Part shown: positions 48,201-60,068 of the stretch, one piece after another
How the letters are laid out: each line of letters begins with the position of its first letter
Numbering within the stretch: position 1 is the first letter of the stretch
Origin: Rotaria socialis
Taxonomy: Eukaryota > Rotifera > Eurotatoria > Philodinida > Philodinidae
Direction: 5' to 3'
Assembly: GCA_905331475.1 (NCBI GenBank)
Contig: CAJNYU010000038.1
Location: 124,001-188,000 of the forward strand
DNA length: 64,000 bases
Notes under the pieces: model-generated
What the model saw: only the letters and a program-made list of their open reading frames with translations
Told to the model about the DNA's origin: nothing
The model's database searches: none
Made by a program: the position numbers and the translations under genes

Positions 48201-48777
48201 ACATCTATAATAAATAAAAATAGCAGCTTGTTAGTAGTGCTCTTGTTGGATAAAAAAAAGTGCATTCCACATCTGCCCTCATTATACAATCAATGGAAGC
48301 TCCTCCGTCTGGTAAAGAATAATTATTTATCCGGACAATGATGTTTCTACTAGTTCATTGCTCTCTAAAACTAGAAAGATCTGAATCCATCGTGATGACT
48401 ATGATCTTGAATATAAATTTTCGCCGCGCCAACATCTGTATTATGCGAGGACCAGATTATTGATATATTTTAGGCTGGAAGCTTGCCAGCAGAAATTCTT
48501 TCTTACCTTGCAAGAGATGAATTAATTTTGCAGCATATTCCAGTACATCAATTGAATCATTTAATTGATATGTTTCAATAATATGTTTTAGAATTGTAAG
48601 AAGTTGATTTAAAACTGTTGGCATACGTTCTAAATCTACGAACGATAATACAAATGTATTCTTCTGTTGTTCTAATACAAAAAAAAATTCTTTACCTCTG
48701 CCCTCAATTGCTTCTTTCAAATGCACCATAGAATCATTGAAAGTTTCCAAATCAGTTAATATCTCGTCGTCCGTCAT
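45283..48777 (-). CDS. F-BAR/RhoGAP protein of the ARHGAP29/ARHGAP45/GMIP family, C1 domain absent
   Basis: Rho GTPase-activating protein with a membrane-curving F-BAR module. N-terminus MTDDEILTDLETFNDSMVHL, then the family linker (SHAIDQLALCLTA). F-BAR exons: VDVLLEILMKRTDGVDVAHE, HAKYLSKYMFSLIHYVQERS, MEELEHAERTSKLASNC. A large exon (47335-46326) has a Ser-rich insert, the last F-BAR helices (LNDFDLKRKELQLTKHET) and the RhoGAP domain: IPIVIELCCQCIER, LKGIYRLSGVKSKVDQLC with the arginine finger in GIYRLSG, IKKYLRELPVPLL, and AANLGIVFGPTLFKAH. The exon at about 45430-45350 finishes the fold (TLTTLLEAPYQAKLVEYLIV). Only about 50 residues separate F-BAR and RhoGAP, so the zinc-binding C1 domain of vertebrate relatives is missing. 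The stop at 45283 assumes read-through of a possible donor (ACAT|GTAAGT) near 45349. Confidence 0.83.
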
Positions 48778-49124
48778 CTACAAACAATAACAAAAACAAA
48801 GGGAGAAATATTTTCCAAATATTAAATTTGTTTTAATGTCAAGTACTTTTTAAGTTAAAAAGAAAAAAAAAAGAAAAAAAAGCATTAACAAGAGAACACC
48901 ATACACGAATATCAGTTTGCGTATGCCAATAAAAAAACAAATAAACTAACAAAATGTACAACGGAAGACTCTAAATTAGATATTTTTTGGTCTCGGTTAA
49001 ATGAAAGAAAAATTTGTTGAATAAACTGTTTATGGCTTTTGTGGAATGATCACAGTAAAACAAGTTCTTTTTGTCTATACCGATGGTCTAAGAAAGAGAA
49101 AATGAGGAAGCATTAGAAAATTCT
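48778..49124. other. Short spacer between RBM15 3' end and RhoGAP 5' end
   Basis: 347 bp, A-rich with homopolymer runs near 48860-48880; the two minus-strand genes are head to tail. No ORF. Confidence 0.4.
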
Positions 49125-52100
49125 TTACACTAATAAACTATGTGCTGCTTCATACATGCTCGTTGCCATATCATTGTGAACAATGATAACCATTATATGT
49201 TCATCATTAGTCGTTGGTAATGACCGTGATGGAGATGTATTAACATCATTTGAAAAATGAATCGAAGGGCAGATTATTTTTAAAATTTTTGTACTTAACG
49301 GACATGGTGGACATATATGTATAACAGCTGTTTCTTGTCGAGATGAATGATCATTTTGATAGGTTGGATGAAATGGTATGGATATAACACCAGCTGCATC
49401 TTTCCTTTAACAAAAAACAATAGATAAAGAGGCAAAAATTTGAAAACTCAAGTTTTCGTTTATTTTTCAAACGGAGGGCCTGTAGTAGACGTCATGATTA
49501 TTTTCTCATTCATCGGAAATCATCGAAGAAGTTGACAGGAAATTACTGGTAACTAATCAAATTTTCATTAAGAGTATTTCAGAACGACTTGCGCATAACT
49601 TTCAAGAAAGGGAAAACTATGCCGACTCTTTAGAGATGAATATTCATCATATCTATAGTAAGTCGGGCTTTCTTTTTTTATAGATATCGCTCGAATGTAG
49701 TGAAGATAAAATTCAAATTATTTCCGATTGATCTATTTTGACTGACAACCGGAAAACAATATTCGAGCCCGACAGTCATTATTCGATCTTGGCAAAGCAA
49801 AAAAAGAGGAAATTAACATAAATCTGCTTTCTTTTTATTATGATTTCTATGCAATCGTTCATAGAAGACTTTCCAAGGAAATCAATTGATTAAAATTTCT
49901 TATGCTTACTCGAGTAGATAAACAATCAAACGCGAAAGTAATGTACCATCTTCATTATCACTATTATTATCATCATCATTATTATCAATTTTTTCCTTTT
50001 TAACTTGAATAGACTTTTCAAGTCCATCCGCATGCGATGGTGACGCTATTTCACTTTTGATTGTTGCACTTGGTAGTTTTTGCTCAATTTTATTCGATGA
50101 TTCATCGGATTGATGTATTTTAGGTGATGCAATAAGTATAGAAAATTTTGTTTGATTAGCCACAGTTAATTGTTTTCGACTACCACCTAATGTCAAACCA
50201 TTGGATGATGAATGACTATTCGTATTGGCATGTACATTATTTCCTGTTATAGTTAACGCATGTGTAACACTATTACGAATTGCTCGGTCTAATTCGTCAA
50301 GTTTCTGTTGCGTTAGACGAAGTCGTTGTGTGATTTTCAATTCAGTTTTCGCTGCTATCAGATCACCCGGTTGGCCTAATAAATATTTAGATTAAATTTT
50401 TCTTTCTCAAAAAACGTGAAACTAAACAAATAGATACCTAGTAAAATACTGGCCAATGTTGGACTACCAGCAAGAAAATGCAAACGTGCATCATAAGCAT
50501 GAGATTTCAATATAAATTGAACAGGATAAACAGTGGATAGTGCTGTGTTGCTTTTAGTTGCTGATGCGTTCAGTTGTTCGCAAAGAATCATCAATTCATT
50601 TAGATTATTTACATTTGCTGTATCATTTGGTGATAAGTAGGAACCTAATAAACCATGAAATGTTCGGCCCGCTATAGGAGCTTGACTGATCAATGGTGGA
50701 GAGTCACTACGATCTGTTGAACGTCGTTGTTTTATTATAGTTGGTATTGTTGGTGGCGGTGACGGTAGTGATGGTGGTGGTGGTGGTGATGGAGTCGGTG
50801 GAGGTGATTTTGTTTCGGCTTTAACATTTTCTACTAAATTATCTACAGTTTTGTGTTGATCGTTATTATCCTCACGGCTATTCTTATCATTGGATGAAGA
50901 ACGTGCACGATCACGTGTTGATGATGCTGGTGATCTATTACGAGATGAAGAACGGGATTCACGTTTATTCGATGGTTTCTTTTGTGGTCGAACAATAACA
51001 AAACGCCGAGATGTTGGACGATCGAGATAATCAATACGAAAACCTATGTACGAGAAATAAATAATGCAATAGATCGATGATATTTTCTTACCACGACGCG
51101 ATGATGGCGATGTATCAGTTTCACTGAGTACGGGTCGACCATCGATAATTTTAATTGTACCACTAAGTTTCGCACGTGCTTTAATTGCGTCTTCAATATC
51201 ACAATAGGTAATAACAGCTGTTGGATCGCCTGTTGAATAATCAAGTGATTTTATTTGTCCATGACGTGAAAATGCATGTTCAAGGTCACGTCGTTTTATT
51301 TCTACGGGTATATTTCCAACCCAAAGGTATTTACTTGGTGCAATTTTGCCTGAAAATATATACATATATAAATATAATATACAGATGAACGTATCCCAGC
51401 GAACATTTTCTTCGTCACATAATCCATTAAGTAAAGAAAAAGAAAGAAATTTTGGTTAACTCTCGAATAATTATTAATGTTAATGTATATAATCAATGAT
51501 GATTTTGATATTGTTAAACTGAAAAAAGAGAAGAGATTTCTGTCATCTATGAGTGTATTGACAGGGATATAAACCAAAATTCAATAGAGAGAAAATATCA
51601 TTCGCCGATGAATCTATTCATCGTATAGAAACGGAAAGATAGACACGCGTCTAATAATCAAAGCGATGGATTGCTCGAACAAAAAAAATAACAAACGCGA
51701 TAGAGAAATAGAATTTATATCGATAGGTCTCAATTCTCATCTCTAAAAATATGAATGAATCAAATTATATAGTGCCATTATCTCATAAAGTAATAAAAGA
51801 AAGATTCAACGGTATAAACAAATGTATACTTCTAACCCACTTGACATATAGATATCTATTATTTATACGTAGGTGTGGTTTCATCAAGTGTCTTTATCAA
51901 TGATTAATAGTTTGTAAATGACACGATGATTTATAATACTATTTTTAAAATATAGTCTTGCGTTTTCTTTTCTATGCGAATTATATTTATATCTATATCT
52001 CAAAAATATAAATGCATCGTGCTTATATAATACTGCATAGTCATGTTTTGCGATACACGCAATCGTTGCAAATTTTATGTTAGAACCTCTAAAACGACTT

Positions 52101-53504
52101 CAGAGAAGACAAGAACAAAACAGGGTTGAATATACATGTATAATCAAGCAAATAAACATATACGAATCCATATATAAAAAAAGATTGGGCAAAAAGAGTA
52201 AGTGAAACTTTTTTTTAAAGCTATTCAATAAAACGCGGAATTTAAATGAAGTAAAACAAAAAAGATGCATAATCATTTACGCACCATAGCCAATTTTACA
52301 ATCGGCTTTTCCAACCGAATGACCATTCATAGCTCGACGTGCTTCAAAGGCCATGTCTACATTTTCATATTGAATAAAAGCGTAAGTTTGTTTTGACGAT
52401 GACGATGATTTTCGTAGGTCAACTAAATAGAATATGATTTAATGAGTTTGCATTTTGTGAATAATAATCATCATTTACTATTTTTAATCGTTCCATAACG
52501 ACCAAATATTTCTTCTAATTTCGAATCTGTTACACTTCGATCAAGATTTTCAATGCATAGAGTACGTGTTGGTTCACCTTGAATAGTGGATTCATTATCT
52601 AGATTTGTTCGATGTGTAGGCGGTGATGGCGATCCTGACCGTTGACTATTTGGAGATCGACTACGTTGTTGTTTGGATGCGTCTTTATGATGAGAACGAC
52701 GGGCGGGTGATAATGATGAATGTTTTCGTTGTCGACTAGGTTTCGTCTTAGCATAGTTCATTAAATCAGGTGGAAGTGGAATGTACGGTGAATAATTTCG
52801 GCGTGGTGGACGCGATGAACGAGAAGAAACTATGGGGGATTTTGTACGTTGATGTCTTGAAGATGAATGATTATGAGAACGAGCTGGTGGTGAAGGACTT
52901 GGTGGTGTTGGACGACGTCTCCGATGTGTTGATGGACGTTCACGTGAATTATCGGGTTTGATAGGTTGTTCAGCTGGAAGAGTTTTACGATAATAAACCC
53001 TGATTACAAATAAGACAATGTCTAATTACTTGAGAAAAACAAAATTAACTTACGGTTCTACAAGAACTCTCATGTTCTCCCAGACGAGACCTGTTTTAGC
53101 ATGCCGTGCCTTTCGTGCATCACCACAATTCGTAAAATTAATAAATGCTACGCGTTCTTGCTTACGATGATAAATTTTAACGGAATTTGAACCATATTTA
53201 GAAAATTTTTTTTCGCAAAACTCTCGAATTACTATTTAAAATTGAAACAATACAACTAATGGTGTCGAAAACGATTTTCTTTTCTCTATTTACCTGAATC
53301 TGATATTTTTGGATTGATATTTTTTACACAAATTGATGTGTAAGCACGTAATTGATCTGATCCAATACTATGGTTACGATCGTAGGTATCGTTTGGATTC
53401 GAAGGTTTAGAACGTTTCGATGGTGGCATACTATCAGGCGGTGAACGTGAATAACGTGCTCGACGAGAACCACCACCGTATGAACCTGAGGGTGGGTTAA
53501 TCAT
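49125..53504 (-). CDS. RBM15: RBM15/spenito: three RRMs plus SPOC domain
   Basis: Split-ends family RNA-binding adaptor; RBM15 recruits the m6A methyltransferase complex to transcripts and acts in splicing and export. Start MINPPSGSYGGGSRRARYSR. RRM1: TSICVKNINPKISDS, then EFCEKKFSKYG, VAFINFTNCGDARKAR. An Arg/Ser-rich linker follows. RRM2: TRTLCIENLDRSVTDSKLEE, then IFGRYGTIKN, and TYAFIQYENVDMAFEARRAM. RRM3: SKYLWVGNIPVEIKRRDLEH, AFSRHGQIKSLDY, AVITYCDIEDAIKARAKL. A long Ser/Pro/Arg region follows, then SPOC: FHGLLGSYLSPNDTA, LNELMILCEQLNAS, RLHFLAGSPTLASILLG, LSRLIVYLLEKDAAGVISIP and a final HIMVIIVHND. The intron between RRM2 and RRM3 (about 51350-52280) is about 930 bp. Domain order and size fit RBM15/RBM15B, not SPEN. 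Confidence 0.92.
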
Positions 53505-53883
53505 TGTTTTGTTCGTTGATTAAATGTAGCTTTTATATAGAAAAAAAAAGAAGATTATGAGTCGTTTTGTTAATGCTTGCGAATTCCCGAAAGGAAGATG
53601 CTAGCAAAAAAGGAACAACAATAACAAATATGCGTAATGGTATTTTATGGATCAGTTCAGGGTCGTTGGATATCAAAGCATTTATGCATTTAGACTTTCT
53701 ATAATATTTATATTCCATTGTAAATTATTATAAAATTTCAATCTTTGAATAACTAAAATCTATTGAAATATTTAACAAGAATATATTATAGTACCGCGTA
53801 ACAAAGAAACAATGAGACATTGTCTTCGTACAGTAGAATTTTTTTGTTACCAGACTTTTTTTGTCTATTGAAAACCATAAAAA
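53505..53883. promoter_or_regulatory. Shared divergent promoter region (RBM15 / coiled-coil gene)
   Basis: 379 bp separate two divergent start codons. AT-rich; no clear TATA placement. It must contain the 5' UTRs and promoters of both genes unless a distant exon exists. Confidence 0.5.
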
Positions 53884-55500
53884 ATGCAACCAATGCAACA
53901 TTTAAAACCCGATTTTCTATTAGCACAATCTCCACGTCCAACAAATGGAAAAGTACGTTCCAAATAAAAGGCTTTTGCTAAGAAAAATTTTGACAGAAGC
54001 CAAATCTCTCAAGTGGAATTCGTCTGCCAACGATTCTTACATTGATATTCAATCTAGCGTAATCTGAATCGCACGTCTCTGCTTTTTTCTATGTAACGAG
54101 AGCAAAGTGTTTTTTTTTATTATGAAAGCCATAGCTACTGGTAGTAGCAGATTTCAATGATGGCAGCGATCCTCTTTAAATCAGCCATCTGCATTATTTC
54201 TAAGACATTCACATCGAATAGAAAATATTTATTTCAGTTTTTCTCGATAGCAGCTATTGATTTTTTATATAGGAAAATAATGAACCATCAACACCTTTAT
54301 CAGTCAAACGAAAACAAGTGTTCATTAATGAAAAGAACACGAGTATTCTTCAATTATGGGATCAAAAATTGCGTTTATCCAATGATCGAATGGAAGTAAG
54401 TCGAATCGTTTCTTCTCATTTATCTATATTTATCTTTTTGCTCAAGGCTTATGCGCTTAGCGAAATGGCCAATATTGAACGACTGCGGACTGTCGAACAA
54501 CAAATCACATCTACAGTTGATGAGATAACAAATGAATTCAAACAGCGTATCCAATCAGTTCTATCAAATAATCAATTATTATTAAGTACTAAAAAAAAAC
54601 GAAGCTGTTTTTCCTATTGCAAAAATGATAATCTTCAATTTAGCACAAGTTCCGCATACATTAGCACCATCAACTCTTTTTAAAGATGGACAACACATGT
54701 CGAGTGAAGCATTTTTCGATGAGATGAACGTAAAAGAATATTTGTTTTATCTACTTTTTTTTAATTCCGAGACTTTTATAGAAACGTTATTTTACCAATG
54801 ATAAATCATTTGAAAAATACGCTGAAACTATGGAATTATTTCGATCAACATTTTTAACTCTGAAAAAAAATAACGACCAACTACGAGCACAAATGAAAAA
54901 TGTCAACATCAATCAAACATTACTCGAAGTAAAACCTCCATCGCAATAGAATTTCCTCGTTAACTTAATTCTTTTAAATAGATGCAAGAACGTTTAGAAG
55001 ATGCCTTATTAGAGCGTGATAGTTATGTATCATTGTATACAATGGCTAAAATACGTGCTGAGAAAGCCGAAGAGAAAAACAATAAAAGTAATGAGCAACA
55101 GCAATCGATTGTCGAATTACTTGTTGAAAAATTTGGCTTTGCTGATCGTGTACTTGACTCAAATACTGTATTAGCACGTGACCTATTTAAGCCAGATACA
55201 AATATTGAAATATTTATTAATTTTAATGTACAATTGAGTACTGGTGAGCAAGGTTATATTGAAACAGCTAAAGGTTGTCCGCCAGGAAAATTTAAAATTT
55301 GTATCCCAAGTAGGTGGTTTTTTTCGTTAAAATAAATATATTCTCTATTTAATTGCCAATTTGTTTTAGATGGTATTTTGCCGGAAACAAAAGAACTAAT
55401 ATCGAAAAATGACGATGAATCCATAGAACCAGTGCGAGTTATTCTTAAATTTCGAAAATATCTTTTTCAATCAGATGCAAATTTGGATCAAATCAATTGA
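53884..55500 (+). CDS. Coiled-coil orphan protein
   Basis: Exon 1 (53884-53952, 23 codons) reads MQPMQHLKPDFLLAQSPRPT. A 320-bp intron leads to an exon at 54273 beginning ENNEPSTPLSVKRKQVFINE. Further exons carry heptad-like helices (ANIERLRTVEQQITSTVDEI, ELFRSTFLTLKKNNDQLRAQ, MQERLEDALLERDSYVSLYT, MAKIRAEKAEEKNNKSNEQQ). A C-terminal part looks globular: VEKFGFADRVLDSNTVLARD, then IEIFINFNVQLSTGEQGYIE, and VILKFRKYLFQSDANLDQIN. A 64-bp intron (about 54588-54651) rescues what otherwise seems a frameshift. AATAAA near 55582 follows the stop. No family recognised; a cytoskeletal or centrosomal role would be a guess. No signal peptide or TM. Confidence 0.65.
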
Positions 55501-58500
55501 TATCGATTATAATCTAATGAATTTATTCTTCTTCTTCTTTTTTTACTATCTATTGTATAAATATTAGCTTAAATGTTCCACAATAAAGAACATAATTATG
55601 TATAATAAATGATTTATTGCTGTACGACCTGTCCACGTGACGGTCCACCTTTGTAGGCAAAGTTGAACTTCGAAATCGAGTAAAACAAATATAACCATCT
55701 TGTCGAGCATTGTCGATAGTACACAAAAGCGCATTTTTTTTCTATCTAAGTAGCTGTATACATTTTAGAGGAAGAATATTGTTAAACAAGTATCTCTCGG
55801 TATCGATGATTATACATATTTATCAAGAGTTTTTATTTTGTGTTTTTTCATGCAGACAGATATGGTATTTTTCAAAGTCGATCAAATCTGTTAGAACTAT
55901 GTTGAGTAGGCTCTTTAACTATAAGAAGAGATCCAGGCATTGTTTTTCCTGAAGAAAATATTTATATTTCAAAAGTAGTCCATTTTTCATTTCGGTCATT
56001 TGATTCTAACTAATCTACAGCTTGTGCCTACTTAAAAAAGCATGTTGCAGCATTGTTTTCTCACATTTTTAATGTTTCTTCAATACTCATAGTTTTTATT
56101 TCTTTACTACAACTGTAACTTAGGTCTACTTTACTGTACTCCTTCCCTACTTGACCTCGACTCCAGAGTACGAAAGTCTCACTTTCTTCCTCTTGGTGGG
56201 ACCACTTTTGCTTTGGTCTGGATCTCGGCCATGCTATAGTTAAGTTTTTTGGGTTCGGGCTTCAGTACAGTTAGTTTTTTCGGCCCCGGTTACAATCCCG
56301 ATGACCGGAATCGGCACTCAGTTTGTACATCTCTATGAATAATGCAAATGTGTTGATTTTCTCGAATTATAGATAAATTTCTTAAGAAATAGACACTAAA
56401 AAAACATGAACATTTTTAAAAAGTGATTCTGTCACGAAGCCCTTTCCACTATTCAAAGGCATACTTTAACATATTTTCAATTTTCTTGTTTTTTACAGAT
56501 AGAATGTCATCTCCACTATAACTTTCCTCTTGAAGGTTTTTTCTTCACAGGTTTAGTTGAGCTAAATTTTTCAGTTCTTCGCATAGGACTCGATCTCGCA
56601 GACCTTTTTTGGTGGTTCCATAACGGACCTATATTTTAAGTATAAAATTCTCACGGAAGTTTCAAATGTTATGAAACTTTCAGGGTATGTAGAGCAATGA
56701 AATTTGAATATATTCGGAAAATTTCAGCTTCACTCAATTTCATTAAGTAGAGATATTCAAAATACAAAATGAAAAAAAGGGATTCCATCACGCTTGGACA
56801 GGTCGTGTATCATTATTTTACAATCTTAATCGGTTACTTCGAAATTATTTGTATATCGATTGTAAAAAATTAATTAGCCTTTCACTCTTATAGAACCTTG
56901 AATTTAGCCTATATGTATGTTACGGGAACAAGGCCATGGTTCGTCTATAATTAAAAAAGTAACTACTATGACCAATATGGCGTGGCAAAAGAAAAAAAAG
57001 GTTATACTGGATTTTCTTGGTACGTACCATGAAAAAGCTATTCATCGTTCGAGACGAAGTAACAGTAACAATTGATAAAACAGCAATCGATGAGTTTAAG
57101 AAGTAAAAACGGAAAACTTACTCCGTACTTTTCTTGCAATATAGTGAATAAAATCTTTCTAGCGAATTATATATGGCATACGTTGAGAAAATGTGAAAAC
57201 ATAAGTCTACTCGAAATCTCATTCTTACTAAAAATAAATCATTCTTCTAGAACTATGAAGAGAGATGAACACGCTCATGCTAGGATTTTCTTCTAAAGTT
57301 ATTCAGATATCAGAATTCGACTCTATTTTTGATGAGACTGCAAAATAAATTATTTAAATTGACATCTTCGATACGGACCACGCAGTATCTTAGAGATTGA
57401 TACTCTGAAAATAATATACGAATAATTTGTGAAAAGCTAGACCGATTAATCGTCAATATATATCAGGAGAATAAATATATGTATAGCTACCTGTCTCGCT
57501 GATAGTATTAAGTATATCTTTGGTTTGTTAGATTATTCACAACTACTCGCTAATTACAGTTTCTTTCATCTGATTGCTGTATAGATTTTTCCTTTGGTGA
57601 TCGATGTTTGCTCAATGTTTTAACATTGTCTATTGCCTTTTCTTCGTTCATTTACAACAAAGATATGGTGATTATTTTATCTCATGTCTTTATGACATGT
57701 TCATGCTCTTAATGTTTATCAACATAGACAGACATGTAAACATATCGACACCAAAATATTATCCACTTATACCGTCAACTTCAACTTTTCACTTCATGTT
57801 GACGGTCTCTATAATCAGATATGCTCATAATTCTTACGTAACTAAACAAAAAAATCAGTTCAATCAAAACTCGAAAATCTCTCCTTATCCCTACCGATGG
57901 ACGATGGTTTAATTCAAATAAAGATGTAACCTAGAAATAGATTTTCTCAGCGTACAAACCAGACGCCATGACAAATCAGTAAAAGAAAGATGAGAGAATA
58001 TTTTTCTTTCTCTCGTACTATCAATCTTAATAAAACACTGCCAGTCAATGTTAAAGATGCATATCGACTAATTTGACTTTATGAAAGAAATGTCTTCAAC
58101 AATCTCTACTTGATATCATCAATCACTTATTGATAACAAAATCATTCTTGTGTGAATGTAAAGATATGCAACAGCGGAAATGATGTACTAAAAATCTTTT
58201 CTTAACTATAGAACATTGATCATATGTGTATTTTAAATTTTCTGCAAAAAATCGAATATAATTATGCATCGATAAAAATTTTGCCTATGTGACAAAAATT
58301 CTTTCTCTCTTGTATCTTGTTCTTTTATTCACAAAATAACTAGAAGAAAAAAAAATAGTGACACGCTTTCTTTCACCATTGAAAATAGTACCTGGTTTCT
58401 CTTAAACAATTCAGCATTTGATCATAGAAGAAAAAGAAAGACAATACACGCTAGTATATACCTCAGCAGTTGGTGCCACTCTTTTTTTTATAACATGCAA

Positions 58501-60068
58501 ATCAATCTATGCGCGCTATGTATCGTCGATTGTCATCAAGGCGGCAGTAGTCATTTAGTATATTTCTATTTCAGCTTTCGCACATTATTTATTTATATCA
58601 GGGAATTAATTTTTCTCAATTTCATATTCTTTCACTCACGTACAACGATCAAGAAAACGAAGAAGCAGATAGATACGGCTCATTACAAGATAAGCATCAT
58701 TTTCTTTAACAATAAACAAAGTGTCAAATAGGATGAACATCTTCGAAAACGATTAGTCAACTTCTTATTTGAATGATGAACTTGTCTGTATTGATCTACC
58801 GGAAAAAAAGAGAGAAAAATTATTTTATTGGTGGAAAATTGAAACAACATTAGAACTATCTTAGCTATATAAATATCGAATCGTACAGACGAATATCAAT
58901 TCAGTCTTCACTTTCTTCTTACAGTAAGCATCAATGAATAACAATACGAATTCAAGAAAAAAAAAGGTTAGTCGTCGGACAGGTTCACATTTGTTTGCTG
59001 ATATTTTTAAGAAAAACTAAAATAAGCAAGCATTTGCGCATCTGCACGACATTAGCCGATGATCGACGAAAATTTTGACAAGCTCAACTACAAACAAAAC
59101 ATCTCGAATGAAATGATTTTCAAGATAGAGGCTCATTATCTGAAAACTGAAAGATTTATTTTCGTGCTAATATATGAATTCAGTTGTCAGGTCTTTGGGC
59201 CCTCTTGTGAAAATCTATACTGATCGATGATACTCTTCACTACTTGTTATCAATTCAAGTGTTAATGGATGATGTTATTTTCCACGAATTATTCGCTTAT
59301 TTAAACGAAAACAAGACGTAGTCGAGAATTTTTTTAATAAAATGTCTAAATCATTCTGTCTACTCGGTAAAAAATAATCATGAATTGAACAACTTCGTAC
59401 TTGATATTTCTCTTATTGAAATTTGTACAAGATAATTTATGTATTCGCAAGGAAGCCTTATGCACTGTATCAGCTGCACTCATTGAAAATATAATAAAAG
59501 TCAATATTGCTACCGTTTTTCATCGATATGAACGTCAACATTTTTAATCATTTTGTAACTATGAGAACTTTCAGAATATCTCTTCGTCATTTTATTTGAT
59601 AAGCGTATACAAATATGCGGTCACCCGATGATCATGATATTTACTTTTGTCACGGTTGATTAACTCTATTTGACCATAGCCATCGTATCCGATTGCTTAT
59701 TCAGATTCAATAAGAAATCTTCGCGTTGTCATATCACATCGATTGGTTATTGTCTCTTTCTACTCCTTGTATGTTTAACGGTGTAGACATACTGTGATTC
59801 TTTTTCTTGTGTTAATAATAGAGAAGTGAACTTTATGTAAATGAATCTTGTAGAAAAAAAAAGATGGAACATAATCATGCATACAAAGAGAAATCTGAAC
59901 GCGAATACAATATTTTTTGCAAGTGTACCAGATCGACTTGAAGCACAAACAAAAAAACGAATAGTTGAATAACAATAAATGATAATTAAAAAAAAAACAA
60001 TATTCCAATAAATTTCTTGGCGTTCGAATTGATATCACAAAGCAGATTTAAAGCATTGTCTTTGGTAT
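55501..60068. other. 4.6-kb gene-poor stretch
   Basis: No ORF with recognisable domains. Slightly G+C-richer text at 56150-56320 has no coding frame. A well-formed TATAAATA lies at about 58867, about 70 bp before an ATG (58934) whose eleven codons end in a splice-donor-like GGTTAG, but no convincing downstream exon follows. Confidence 0.4.

Noticed and set aside
52770..52961. 63-codon plus-strand ORF inside RBM15
   Set aside because: It is the antisense of the Arg/Ser/Pro-rich linker exon between RRM1 and RRM2.
56150..56340. Slightly G+C-richer sequence that might be a tRNA or small RNA gene
   Set aside because: No cloverleaf, A-box or B-box arrangement could be traced.
57604..57912. 102-codon ORF in the 55.5-60 kb gap
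   Set aside because: Hydrophobic-biased but motif-free, without splice context; treated as chance.
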